From NCBI RefSeq assembly GCF_003100395.1, contig NZ_CP029210.1, forward strand, positions 2,480,001-2,544,000: 64,000 nt of DNA. The letters run 5' to 3'. The notes under the pieces were generated by a model. The model saw nothing but the letters and a program-made list of their open reading frames with translations, was not told the origin of the DNA and made no database searches. This stretch comes from Aquabacterium olei. GTDB lineage: Bacteria > Pseudomonadota > Gammaproteobacteria > Burkholderiales > Burkholderiaceae_C. Positions 27,970 through 36,356 of this stretch are shown piece after piece; the first letter of the stretch is position 1; every line of letters starts with the position of its first letter. A program made the position numbers and the translations under genes.

Positions 27970-28032
27970 AGGTGTCATCGACGGATCGGTGCGTGCGCGC
28001 ACAGGTCTGGCGAGGACACCTTTTTTGTTTTT
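27970..28032 (+). terminator. Leader terminator controlled by the ANTAR hairpins
   Basis: AGGTGTC (27970-27976) pairs perfectly with GACACCT (28015-28021). An inner hairpin GTGCG-TGCG-CGCAC lies within, and a T-run, TTTTTTGTTTTT, follows from 28021. It sits between P2 and the nrtA start codon, so transcripts stop here unless NasT acts. Confidence 0.8.
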
Positions 28033-28054
28033 CAACACGGGAAAGCTTCGCACC

Positions 28055-29299
28055 ATGAATTCGCAGGATCACAAGATGACCCGCCGCACCATCCTGAAAA
28101 CCGCAGCCGCCGCCAGCGCCGTCGGTGTCGTCCCCGGTCTGCAATCGGCCGTGTGGGCCGCCGGCTCGGACAAGCCCGAGCTGGAAGAGGTCAAGATCGG
28201 CTTCATCCCGCTCACCGACTGCGCCTCGGTGGTGATGGCCTCGGTGCTGGGCTTCGACAAGAAGTACGGCATCAAGATCATCCCGACGAAGGAGGCCTCG
28301 TGGGCCGGTGTGCGTGACAAGCTGGTGAACGGCGACCTGCACATGGCGCACGTGCTGTATGGCCTGGTCTACGGCGTGCACCTGGGCATCGGCGGCCCGA
28401 AGAAGGACATGGCCGTGTTGATGAACCTGAACAACAACGGGCAGGCGATCACGCTGTCGAAGGCGCTTGCGGACAAGAAGGCCGTCGACGGTGCTTCGCT
28501 CGCCAAGCTAATGGCCACGGACAAGCGCGAGTACACGTTTGCCCAGACCTTCCCGACCGGCACGCACGCCATGTGGCTCTACTACTGGCTGGCGAGCTAT
28601 GGCATCAACCCCATGAAGGACGCCAAGGTCATCACCGTGCCGCCGCCGCAGATGGTGGCCAACATGCGCGTGGGCAACATGGATGGCTACTGCGTGGGCG
28701 AGCCGTGGGGCCACCGCGCCATCATGGATGGGATCGGCATCACGGCCGTGACGACGCAGGACATCTGGCAGGATCATCCGGAGAAGGTGCTGGGCTGCAC
28801 GGACGAGTTCGTCAAGAAGCACCCCAACACCGCGCGCGCCGTGATCATGGCCGTGCTGGAAGCCAGCCAGTGGATCGACGCTGGCCTGCAGAACAAGCTG
28901 AAGATGGCCGAGACCATCTCTGCCAAGTCGTACGTGAACACCGGCGTGGATGCGATCAACCAGCGCATTCTGGGTCGCTACCAGAACGGCCTGGGCAAGA
29001 CGTGGGACGACCCCAACCACATGAAGTTCTTCAATGACGGCAAGGTCAACTTCCCGTACCTGAGCGACGGCATGTGGTTCCTCACGCAGCACAAGCGCTG
29101 GGGCCTGCTGAAGGACCACCCCGACTACCTGGGCGTGGCCAGGCAGGTCAACAAGATCGACCTGTACAAGCAGGCCGCCTCGGCCCTGAAGGTCAGCGTG
29201 CCCAAGGACGTGATGCGCACGAGCAAGATGATCGACGGCATGGTGTGGGACGGCAAGGACCCGAAGAAGTACGCCGACGGTTTCAAGATCAAGGCATGA
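28055..29299 (+). CDS. nrtA: Nitrate/nitrite ABC transporter substrate-binding protein
   Basis: A 414-residue protein of the CmpA/NrtA family, start ATG at 28055 after GGAAAG. The N-terminus MNSQDHKMTRRTILKTAAAASA has a twin-arginine TRRTILK motif, a hydrophobic stretch and an AWAA-type cleavage region. Export separates it from the cytoplasmic sensor NasS, which is homologous but unexported. Family blocks are EEVKIGFIPLTDCASVVMAS, WAGVRDKLVNGDLHMAHVLYGLVYG and VGNMDGYCVGEPWGHRA. It binds nitrate in the periplasm for NrtB/NrtD. Bicarbonate or another oxyanion is possible by homology, but the NasT leader supports nitrate. Confidence 0.9.
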   Translation: MNSQDHKMTRRTILKTAAAASAVGVVPGLQSAVWAAGSDKPELEEVKIGFIPLTDCASVVMASVLGFDKKYGIKIIPTKEASWAGVRDKLVNGDLHMAHVLYGLVYGVHLGIGGPKKDMAVLMNLNNNGQAITLSKALADKKAVDGASLAKLMATDKREYTFAQTFPTGTHAMWLYYWLASYGINPMKDAKVITVPPPQMVANMRVGNMDGYCVGEPWGHRAIMDGIGITAVTTQDIWQDHPEKVLGCTDEFVKKHPNTARAVIMAVLEASQWIDAGLQNKLKMAETISAKSYVNTGVDAINQRILGRYQNGLGKTWDDPNHMKFFNDGKVNFPYLSDGMWFLTQHKRWGLLKDHPDYLGVARQVNKIDLYKQAASALKVSVPKDVMRTSKMIDGMVWDGKDPKKYADGFKIKA

Positions 29300-29378
29300 G
29301 CCACCCAGTGGCCACAGAACCCCGCTGAGAACCCGCACCCACCGCCCCGTTTTCGCCCGCCCAGACAAGGAGCCCGAC

Positions 29379-30305
29379 ATGGTCAGCGCCGTCTTCCACA
29401 GCCCCTCCGATGCCAGCGACGCGATGCGTGCCGCCAAGGCTTCTGCCACCGCTTCCGCCTTCCCTGCTTCCACGATGACTTCCGCCACCCTCACTCCACC
29501 TGCCCCGCGCGCGGCGGCGCCCTCCAAACCTCCGGTCGACTGGGGCGCCCTGGCACTGCGCACACTGTCCCCTCTGGCAGGGCTGGCCGTGCTGATCGGC
29601 ATCTGGGCCATGCTGACCATGAAGGGCGGCAACTTCCCGACGCCAGCTGCCACCTGGGAGGCCGCTGTGGCACTGTTCTCGGACCCGTTCTACAGCAACG
29701 GCCCGAACGATCAGGGCATCGGCTGGAACATCCTGTTCTCGCTCAAGCGCGTGGCCATGGGCTTCGGTCTGGCAGCGCTGGTGGGCATCCCGATGGGCTT
29801 CATCATCGGCCGCAGCAAGGTGATCGGCGCGATGCTGAACCCGATCATCAGCCTGCTGCGCCCGGTCTCGCCGCTGGCCTGGTTGCCGATCGGCCTGCTG
29901 GTGTTCAAGTCGGCAGACCCGGCGGCCATCTGGACGATCTTCATCTGCTCGATCTGGCCGATGATCATCAACACCGCGGTGGGCGTGCAGCGCGTGCCGG
30001 AGGACTATCTGAATGTCGCCAAGGTGCTGAACCTGAGCGAATGGAAGATCGTCACGAAGATCCTGCTGCCTTCGGTGTTGCCCTACATGCTGACCGGCGT
30101 GCGCCTGTCGGTGGGCACGGCCTGGCTGGTGATCGTGGCCGCCGAGATGCTGACCGGGGGCGTGGGCATCGGCTTCTGGGTGTGGGACGAGTGGAACAAC
30201 CTGAACGTGCAGCACATCATCATCGCGATCTTCGTGATCGGGATCGTGGGGCTGCTGCTGGAGCAGGCCCTGGTGTCCATCGCCAAGCGATTCAGCTTCG
30301 AGTAA
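29379..30305 (+). CDS. nrtB: Nitrate ABC transporter permease
   Basis: A 308-residue permease. About 60 Ala/Pro/Ser-rich cytoplasmic residues precede six predicted helices. The binding-protein-dependent transport signature appears as LSLLRPVSPLAWLPIGLLVF, with the EAA-type loop AKVLNLSEWKIVTKILLPSVLPYMLTGVRLSVGTAWLVIVAAEML, followed by GIGFWVWDEWNNL typical of NrtB/SsuC-type permeases. AAGGAG precedes the ATG. It lies 79 bases after nrtA. Confidence 0.92.
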   Translation: MVSAVFHSPSDASDAMRAAKASATASAFPASTMTSATLTPPAPRAAAPSKPPVDWGALALRTLSPLAGLAVLIGIWAMLTMKGGNFPTPAATWEAAVALFSDPFYSNGPNDQGIGWNILFSLKRVAMGFGLAALVGIPMGFIIGRSKVIGAMLNPIISLLRPVSPLAWLPIGLLVFKSADPAAIWTIFICSIWPMIINTAVGVQRVPEDYLNVAKVLNLSEWKIVTKILLPSVLPYMLTGVRLSVGTAWLVIVAAEMLTGGVGIGFWVWDEWNNLNVQHIIIAIFVIGIVGLLLEQALVSIAKRFSFE

Positions 30306-30333
30306 CCGCTTCCCTCGTCACAAGGAGTCCGAC

Positions 30334-31134
30334 ATGTCCCACTTCATCGACGTCCGCAACGCGGAGATGGTGTTCAACACGAAGAAGGGCCGCTTCCATG
30401 CGCTGCGCGACATCAACCTGGGCATCGACAAAGGCGAGTTCATCGCGCTGATCGGGCACTCAGGCTGCGGCAAGTCAACGCTGCTGAACCTGATTGCCGG
30501 CCTGCTGCTGCCCACCGAGGGCGGCCTGATCTGCGACAACAAGGAAATTGCCGGCCCCGGGCCGGAGCGCGGGATGGTGTTCCAGAACCACTCGCTGCTG
30601 CCGTGGCTGACCTGCTTCGACAACGTGTATCTGGCGGTCGAGCGCGTGTTCGGCGGCAAGGAAAGCAAGGCACAGTTGAAGGCGCGCACCCAGGCGGCGC
30701 TGGAACTGGTCAACATGGCGCATGCCAGCCAGAAGCGGCCTAACGAGATTTCGGGCGGCATGAAGCAGCGGGTGGGCATCGCACGCGCACTGGCCATGGA
30801 GCCCAAGGTGCTGCTGATGGACGAGCCGTTCGGTGCACTCGACGCCCTGACCCGCGCACACCTGCAGGACGAACTCCTGAAGATCGTCGCACGCACACAG
30901 AGCACCGTCGTGATGGTGACGCACGACGTGGACGAGGCCGTGTTGCTGTCGGACCGCATCGTGATGATGACCAACGGCCCCGCTGCAACCATCGGTGAAG
31001 TGCTGGAGGTACCGCTGGCCCGACCGCGCAACCGCGTGGAGTTGGCCGAGGACGCGACCTACATGCACTGTCGCAAGGCGGTGCTTGACTTCCTGTACAC
31101 GCGGCACGGCGCGCCCCAGAAAGAGGCGGCCTGA
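30334..31134 (+). CDS. nrtD: Nitrate ABC transporter ATP-binding protein
   Basis: A 266-residue ATPase. Walker A GHSGCGKST is at about residues 44-52, the Q-loop is in MVFQNHSLLPW, the signature is SGGMKQR, Walker B is VLLMDEPFGALD and the switch His is in MVTHDVDEAV. The DNVYLAVERVF and DRIVMMTNGPAATIGEVLEV stretches are typical of the nitrate/taurine-type group. It ends without the NrtA-like C-terminal domain of NrtC, so it is of the NrtD type. It is 28 bases after nrtB. Confidence 0.93.
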   Translation: MSHFIDVRNAEMVFNTKKGRFHALRDINLGIDKGEFIALIGHSGCGKSTLLNLIAGLLLPTEGGLICDNKEIAGPGPERGMVFQNHSLLPWLTCFDNVYLAVERVFGGKESKAQLKARTQAALELVNMAHASQKRPNEISGGMKQRVGIARALAMEPKVLLMDEPFGALDALTRAHLQDELLKIVARTQSTVVMVTHDVDEAVLLSDRIVMMTNGPAATIGEVLEVPLARPRNRVELAEDATYMHCRKAVLDFLYTRHGAPQKEAA

Positions 31135-31167
31135 AGCGCGCCGCCGACACCCGCAGAGGATACAAGC

Positions 31168-31183
31168 TGGCACACCTCGTGCT
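31168..31183 (+). promoter_or_regulatory. Second sigma-54-like promoter, downstream of nrtD
   Basis: TGGCAC-ACCTC-GTGCT has GG and GC separated by ten bases and differs from consensus mainly by G for T in the -12 element. The predicted start is near 31194. No reading frame follows; instead a strong terminator lies about 80 bases on. This may be a small RNA promoter or chance. It shares the TGGCACACC block with the nrt promoter. Confidence 0.45.
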
Positions 31184-31193
31184 TTGACTTGCG

Positions 31194-31309
31194 GGACCGC
31201 TTGAATCGCCAGAGCCAGGCGGTCTTCCTCAGCGGGGGTCAGTGGACCGCGAAAATGCCACCGACCTCTTCACGCCTTCCGGTTTCAGGACCGGAAGGCG
31301 TCTTTTTTT
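31194..31309 (+). ncRNA. Possible small RNA between nrtD and lgt
   Basis: From the predicted sigma-54 start to the terminator is about 115 bases with no gene. GACCGC at 31195-31200 and again at 31245-31250 can each pair with the single GCGGTC at 31219-31224, so two alternative folds exist. The 3' end overlaps the lgt 3' end in antisense. This is inference from promoter, structure and terminator only. Confidence 0.3.
31273..31309 (+). terminator. Terminator of the nrt operon, inside the lgt 3' end
   Basis: Perfect 11-bp stem CGCCTTCCGGT / ACCGGAAGGCG (31273-31283 and 31290-31300) with a six-base loop and then TCTTTTTTT. The stop codon of the converging lgt gene (31285-31287) lies in the loop, so the same DNA encodes the last Lgt residues and the terminator. 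Confidence 0.93.
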
Positions 31310-32088
31310 GCCATGCCCCAGAACAGCGCACCCAGCACGATCATCGGGACGCACAGCCACTGACCCATGCTCATGTTGAGCGCGAGCAGGCCCAGGAAGT
31401 TGTCGGGCTCGCGGAAGTACTCCGCGATGAAACGGAAGAGTCCATACCCGAGCAGGAACAGGCCCGCCACGGCCCCTTGGGGGCGCGGGACGCGGGCATA
31501 CCACCAGAGAAGGGCAAACAGCAGCAGGCCTTCCAGCCCGAACTGATAGAGCTGCGACGGGTGCCGCGCCACGTCGGTACCGGACTGCGGAAAGACCATC
31601 GCCCAGGGCAGCGATGGATCGGCCGCTCGGCCCCAGAGTTCGCCGTTGATGAAATTGCCGATGCGGCCCGCGGCCAGGCCCACCGGCACGCACGGCGCGA
31701 CCAGATCGGCCACCTCAAAGAAATGCCGTCGCTGGCGCCGCGCGTACAGCGCCATGGCGGCAATGACCCCGAGCAGCCCCCCGTGGAAAGCCATGCCCCC
31801 TTGCCAGACCGCCAGGATCTCTGCGGGGTGACTCAGGTAATGGCCCGGCTTGTAGAACAGCACGTAACCGAGACGCCCTCCCAGCACGACACCGAGCACG
31901 CCGAAAAACAGCAGATCTTCGACCATGGGCCGATTCCAGCCTCGAGCCGCAAAGTGCGCGCTGGCGGCTCGCCGCACGGCCAACAGGTAAAACAGCGTGA
32001 AGGCCACCAGATAGGTCAGCCCGTACCAGTGCACCTGCAGTGGGCCCAGGCTCACGGCGATCGGATCGAATTGGGGATGGATCAGCAT
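31285..32088 (-). CDS. lgt: Prolipoprotein diacylglyceryl transferase
   Basis: A 267-residue, seven-helix inner-membrane enzyme that adds diacylglyceryl from phosphatidylglycerol to the lipobox cysteine. The start at 32088 ([12 protein letters not shown]) is chosen over a longer frame that enters the divergent promoter region. Visible signatures are [24 protein letters not shown] with the essential His near residue 102, and [14 protein letters not shown] at 141-154, which binds phospholipid. It is divergent from the Na+/H+ antiporter-family gene with 84 bases between. Confidence 0.96.
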   Translation of the reverse strand: MLIHPQFDPIAVSLGPLQVHWYGLTYLVAFTLFYLLAVRRAASAHFAARGWNRPMVEDLLFFGVLGVVLGGRLGYVLFYKPGHYLSHPAEILAVWQGGMAFHGGLLGVIAAMALYARRQRRHFFEVADLVAPCVPVGLAAGRIGNFINGELWGRAADPSLPWAMVFPQSGTDVARHPSQLYQFGLEGLLLFALLWWYARVPRPQGAVAGLFLLGYGLFRFIAEYFREPDNFLGLLALNMSMGQWLCVPMIVLGALFWGMAKKDAFRS

Positions 32089-32172
32089 GGCGCGAACGAT
32101 AACCGATCGGGACGTCACGAATGTGGTGAGCCGCAAGCCGCGAGGCTGCCTGCACTGCTAGCATGCGCGCCC

Positions 32173-33429
32173 ATGAACCCGACCACCATTGAACTCGTCG
32201 GCGCGGCCCTGTTCGCGCTCGCGCTGATCCACACTTTCTCGACCCGGTTCTTCGAGCACCTTGCGCACACACGGCCCAACCATGCCGGCTTGTGGCACTT
32301 TCTCGCCGAGGTGGAGGTCGTCTTCGGCTTCTGGGCGCTGGTGCTCATGGTGTTCATGTTCGCGTTGCTGGGCAAGGCGGAAGCCACCCGCTACCTGGAC
32401 ACTCGCAACTTCACCGAGCCGCTGTTCGTTTTCGCGATCATGGTGTCGGCGGCCACCCGGCCCGTGATCCTGCTGGCCGGCAGCGTCACCCGCATGCTGA
32501 CCCGCCTGATCCCCTTGCCGGGGGCCATGGCGTCCACACTGGTGATCCTGTCGGCGGTGCCGCTGATGGGATCCTTCATCACCGAACCGGCCGCCATGAC
32601 GCTGGCCGCTCTGCTGCTGCGTGACGGAGTCTTTCAACTCGGCATCTCGCTGAGGCTGCGCTATGCCATCCTGGGGGTGCTGTTCGTCAACGTGTCGATC
32701 GGCGGCACGCTGACCCCTTACGCAGCACCGCCGGTGCTGATGGTTGCCAAGGCCTGGGGGTGGGACCTGCAGCACATGCTGCTGCATTTCGGCTGGAAGA
32801 CCGGACTGGCCGTGGTGCTCAATGCCACCGGCCTGGTGCTGCTGTTCTCGCGCGAGTTCCTGCAGTTGCGCCCCCCGGCCCGCAGCACCGACGAACGCCC
32901 CCCCGCCCTCGTCACGCTGATCCACCTCGGCTTTCTCGCCGGGATCGTCGTGTTCGCACATCACCCGGCGGCCTTCCTGGGGCTGTTCCTGTTCTTCCTC
33001 GGCTTCACGGCCGCGTACGAGCGCTACCAATCACCGCTGATTCTGCGTGAAGGCCTGCTCGTCGCGTTCTTCCTGGCCGGCCTGGTGGTGCTGGGCGGCC
33101 AGCAGCAGTGGTGGCTGGAGCCGCTGTTGTTGAGCATGAGCAGCGACGCCATCTTCTTCGGCGCCACCACACTGACGGCCATCACCGACAACGCCGCCCT
33201 CACCTACCTGGGCTCGCTGGTGCCGGGCCTGAGCGAGGAGTTCAAGTACGCCCTGGTGGCCGGTGCTGTGGCCGGCGGTGGCCTCACCATCATCGCGAAC
33301 GCCCCCAACCCCGCGGGCGCATCGATCCTGAAGGTGGGCTTTCCCGAGCAGGCGATCAACGCCGGCGGGCTGCTGCTGGCCGCCCTCCCTGCCACGGCCG
33401 TGGCGGTGCTGTGCCTCAAGCTGCTCTGA
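32173..33429 (+). CDS. Putative Na+/H+ antiporter family protein
   Basis: A 418-residue polytopic membrane protein with about 11 hydrophobic segments. The N-terminus has ALIHTFSTRFFEHLAHTRPNHAGLWHFLAEVEVVFGFWA, followed by SFITEPAAMTLAALLLRD, GGTLTPYAAPPVLMVAKAWGWD and ADAIFFGATTLTAITDNAALTYLGSLVP-like blocks. These match the putative Na+/H+ antiporter family of Pfam (Na_H_antiport_3 type). Charged residues within helices fit ion exchange, but function in this family is mostly untested. No good ribosome site precedes the ATG at 32173. It converges with the P-type ATPase. Confidence 0.8.
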   Translation: MNPTTIELVGAALFALALIHTFSTRFFEHLAHTRPNHAGLWHFLAEVEVVFGFWALVLMVFMFALLGKAEATRYLDTRNFTEPLFVFAIMVSAATRPVILLAGSVTRMLTRLIPLPGAMASTLVILSAVPLMGSFITEPAAMTLAALLLRDGVFQLGISLRLRYAILGVLFVNVSIGGTLTPYAAPPVLMVAKAWGWDLQHMLLHFGWKTGLAVVLNATGLVLLFSREFLQLRPPARSTDERPPALVTLIHLGFLAGIVVFAHHPAAFLGLFLFFLGFTAAYERYQSPLILREGLLVAFFLAGLVVLGGQQQWWLEPLLLSMSSDAIFFGATTLTAITDNAALTYLGSLVPGLSEEFKYALVAGAVAGGGLTIIANAPNPAGASILKVGFPEQAINAGGLLLAALPATAVAVLCLKLL

Positions 33430-33435
33430 CCGCAC

Positions 33436-36129
33436 TCACATGCGGTGCACGCCGCGGGTGCGCCAGAAGGCTTTCTCCGCCTCGACGGCGAGAAACTTCA
33501 GCAGCGCCAGGGCCGCAATGAATCCCCAGGTCTTCAGATCGAGGGCAGCCGTCTGGAAGGTGGCCTGCATTGCAGGGATGTAGGTGAATGCGAGCTGCAA
33601 CACAACGAGCGCGGCGCTGACCCACAGCGCCACGCGGTTGCCGGTCAGCACCTCCCGTCCCCACGCGGCCGCGGTGAAGTGCCGCACGTTGAACAGGTAC
33701 ACCATCTCGCCCAGCGCCAGCATGTTGACCGACGCTGTGCGGGCCTGCTCCAGCGTGTGCCCCCGCGCCAGCTCCCACTGGAAGACAGCGAAGGTCACGG
33801 CCACCATCAGGACGCTCACGTAGGCCATGCGGAAAGCCAGCGCACCGCTGATCAGCGGTGCGCGCGCTGCCCGCGGGGGGTGCTGCATGACCGCCGCCTC
33901 GCCGGGCTCGAACGCCAGGGCCAGCGCCAGCGTGATCGCCGTGACCGTGTTGACCCAGAGGATCTGCCCCGCTGTGACGGGCAGGGCCAGGCCCGCAAAG
34001 ATCGCCAGCACGATGACGCCCGCCTCACCGAAGTTGGTCGGCATCATGAAGAGCAGCGACTTCTTGATGTTGTCGAACACGACCCGCCCCTGGTAGACCG
34101 CCCTCGCGATCGTCGCGAAGTGGTCGTCGGTCAGCACCACGTCGGCGGCCTCCCGTGCGGCATCGGTGCCCTTGAGGCCCATGGCCACCCCGATGTCAGC
34201 GGCCTTGAGCGCCGGCGCATCATTGACGCCGTCACCCGTCATGGCCACGAGATGCCCCCGCGCCTGCAGCGCCGAGACGATGCGCAGCTTGTGCTCGGGG
34301 CTGGCGCGGGCAAACACGTCCACGTCCTGAATGCGTGTCTGCAGCGCCTGCTCGTCCAGCGCGTCGATGTCCTCGCCCGTCAACGCATGCCGGGCACGCA
34401 GGCCGAGCGCGCTGCCGATGGCCGCCGCCGTGACGGCATGGTCACCCGTGATCATCTTGACGCGGATACCGGCCTGCTGGCATTGCGCAATGGCCACGAG
34501 CGCCTCCTGACGCGGGGGATCGATCAGGCCGACCAGCCCCAGCAGCGTGAAGCGCGGCGTGATGTCGGCCCGGGCGAGGGCCACCGTGTCGGTCGCCACG
34601 TCACAGCGGGCCAGGGCCAGCACCCGCTCACCGGCCTGGGCTGCCTCTGCCACCTTTGCGTGCCAGTGGTCGAGGTCCAGCGGCGTGCCGTCGGCCTGCT
34701 GCACGCACAGCGACAGCACGCGCTCCGGCGCGCCCTTGAGCAGGATGCTGGCGTGGCCGTCGTGGTCACGGTGCAAGGTCGCCATGTAGCGGTGCTCGGA
34801 CTCGAACGGGATGGCATCGATGCGCGGGCTGGCCCTCAGCCGGGCCTCGGTGTCCAGGCCGGCGCGGCGGGCCAGCACCAGCAAGGCCCCCTCAGTCGGG
34901 TCACCGAGAACACGCCAGCTGCCGTCCTCGGCCTCCGCCATCCGCGCGTCGTTGCACAGCAGGGCACAGGCTGCCAGCGCATCGAGTGCCGGATCTTCCT
35001 CCGCGTCGACGGTGCGTTCGCCCTCGTGCACGGCCCCCTCCTGCGTGTAGCCCGCACCGCTCACGCGCAGGACCCGACCGGGCAGCATGACGCGCACCGC
35101 GCTCATCTCGTTGCACGTGAGCGTGCCGGTCTTGTCGGTGCAGATCACCGAGACCGATCCCAGCGTCTCGACGGCCGGCAAGCGACGGATGACGGCGCGG
35201 TTGCGCGCCATCGCCCGTGTCCCCATGGCAAGCACGATGGTGACCACCGCCGGCAGGCCTTCCGGAATCGCCGCCACCGCCAGGCCGACCACCGCGAGAA
35301 AGACCTCCAGCATGGGCAGGCCGCGCACGAAGTAGCCGAAGGCAAACGTCAGTGCGCCGATGGCCAGAATGAGCACGGTGATCTGGCGGGCGAAGTGATC
35401 CAGGCGCCGTGTCAGTGGCGTGGCCAGGGTCACGACCTCGCGCACCAGCGTGCCAATACGGCCGATCTCGGTGCCCTCGCCCGTGGCCACCACCACGGCC
35501 GTTGCCTGGCCCTGCGCGACCATGGTGCCCGCATGCAGCATGCTGTGGCGGTCAGCGAGCGCCGTCTGCGCCGCCTGAGGCTCGACCGACTTGTCGACGG
35601 GGACGGACTCGCCCGTGAGCGCAGATTCGTCGACCCGCAGGCCATGGGCGCGCACGACTCGGAGGTCTGCCGGCACCCGGTCGCCTGAAGCCAGACAGAC
35701 AATGTCGCCGGGAACGAGGTCGGCGGCGTCGCAGGTGTGCCGTTCGCCATCCCGCCACACCAGCGCATGCTCGGCCAGCATGGACCGCACCGCGTCGAGC
35801 GCCCGCTCGGCCTTGCCTTCCTGAACAAAGCCGATGACCGCATTGACGATGACCACGCCCAGGATCACCGCCGCATCCACGTGGTCCTCCAGCAGCACCG
35901 TGGCGACACCCGCGGCCAGCAACACATAGATCAATGGGTTGTGGAACTGAAGCAGGAAGCGCTGCCAGGGCGGGACACGCCGAGCCTGGGGCAGACGGTT
36001 GGCACCGTGCCGCGCGCGCCGCTCGACGGCCTGGGCACTGCTCAGGCCGCGATGTGGGTCGGTCTCCAGTCGCGCCACGGCCTCTTCGGCCGTGCAGGCA
36101 TGCCAGGGCGCGGGGGTGTGGTCTGCCAT
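33436..36129 (-). CDS. P2-type cation-transporting ATPase (Ca2+-ATPase-like)
   Basis: An 897-residue pump; the start at 36129 has GGAGG upstream. The order is a cation ATPase N-terminal domain (residues 5-75), actuator domain with LTGES at 171-175, helix 4 with PEGLP at 289-293, phosphorylation site Asp-332 in DKTGTLT, nucleotide-binding KGAPE, hinge TGDGVNDAPAL and six C-terminal helices. PEGLP and the layout point to the IIA/IIB calcium or monovalent group. Helix 6 reads WVNTVTAITLALALAFEPGE: the Asp of the SERCA N-x-x-T-D site is Ala, so the ion may not be calcium. Helix 5 and 6 need modelling. Its promoter region may be under MarR control. Confidence 0.88.
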   Translation of the reverse strand: MADHTPAPWHACTAEEAVARLETDPHRGLSSAQAVERRARHGANRLPQARRVPPWQRFLLQFHNPLIYVLLAAGVATVLLEDHVDAAVILGVVIVNAVIGFVQEGKAERALDAVRSMLAEHALVWRDGERHTCDAADLVPGDIVCLASGDRVPADLRVVRAHGLRVDESALTGESVPVDKSVEPQAAQTALADRHSMLHAGTMVAQGQATAVVVATGEGTEIGRIGTLVREVVTLATPLTRRLDHFARQITVLILAIGALTFAFGYFVRGLPMLEVFLAVVGLAVAAIPEGLPAVVTIVLAMGTRAMARNRAVIRRLPAVETLGSVSVICTDKTGTLTCNEMSAVRVMLPGRVLRVSGAGYTQEGAVHEGERTVDAEEDPALDALAACALLCNDARMAEAEDGSWRVLGDPTEGALLVLARRAGLDTEARLRASPRIDAIPFESEHRYMATLHRDHDGHASILLKGAPERVLSLCVQQADGTPLDLDHWHAKVAEAAQAGERVLALARCDVATDTVALARADITPRFTLLGLVGLIDPPRQEALVAIAQCQQAGIRVKMITGDHAVTAAAIGSALGLRARHALTGEDIDALDEQALQTRIQDVDVFARASPEHKLRIVSALQARGHLVAMTGDGVNDAPALKAADIGVAMGLKGTDAAREAADVVLTDDHFATIARAVYQGRVVFDNIKKSLLFMMPTNFGEAGVIVLAIFAGLALPVTAGQILWVNTVTAITLALALAFEPGEAAVMQHPPRAARAPLISGALAFRMAYVSVLMVAVTFAVFQWELARGHTLEQARTASVNMLALGEMVYLFNVRHFTAAAWGREVLTGNRVALWVSAALVVLQLAFTYIPAMQATFQTAALDLKTWGFIAALALLKFLAVEAEKAFWRTRGVHRM

Positions 36130-36253
36130 TTCGAAGCATCCTCCATCGGTCGATTGCCGGGTCGCCACAGGCAGGCAGTCCGGCGTGCATTCTGCGGTGT
36201 GCGCTCGTCCGCCCGGCTGATGCGGCGCAATTCTCCGCGCCGCGACCGCAGGC

Positions 36254-36280
36254 AAAAAAAGGCCCCGACTTGCGGGGCCT
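36254..36280 (-). terminator. Intrinsic terminator between the marR gene and the P-type ATPase
   Basis: Perfect 8-bp stem AGGCCCCG / CGGGGCCT (36260-36267 and 36273-36280) with loop ACTTG (plus strand). On the minus strand TTTTTTT follows. It ends marR transcripts. It also lies between the candidate promoter at 36327 and the ATPase start codon, so transcripts from that promoter would be only about 65 bases long unless they read through. Confidence 0.88.
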
Positions 36281-36326
36281 GAAGACACTCTCTTCGCAAC
36301 GTCACCACTGCGAGCGTTACGAATGA

Positions 36327-36356
36327 ATTATATTTGAACAAATACTTCCATCACAA
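36327..36356 (-). promoter_or_regulatory. Promoter with embedded palindromic operator
   Basis: On the minus strand TATAAT (36327-36332), a perfect -10, lies 18 bases from TTGTGA (36351-36356). The spacer contains TATTTG-AA-CAAATA (36331-36344 on the plus strand), an AT-rich inverted repeat of the size bound by MarR dimers. The -35 overlaps the marR stop codon. A MarR regulator is encoded directly upstream, so control by it is likely but inferred. Confidence 0.6.

Noticed and set aside
26969..28381. A 470-codon minus-strand frame over nasT and the nrt leader
   Set aside because: It is antisense to nasT and nrtA, has biased shadow composition, and overlaps the promoter-hairpin-terminator region.
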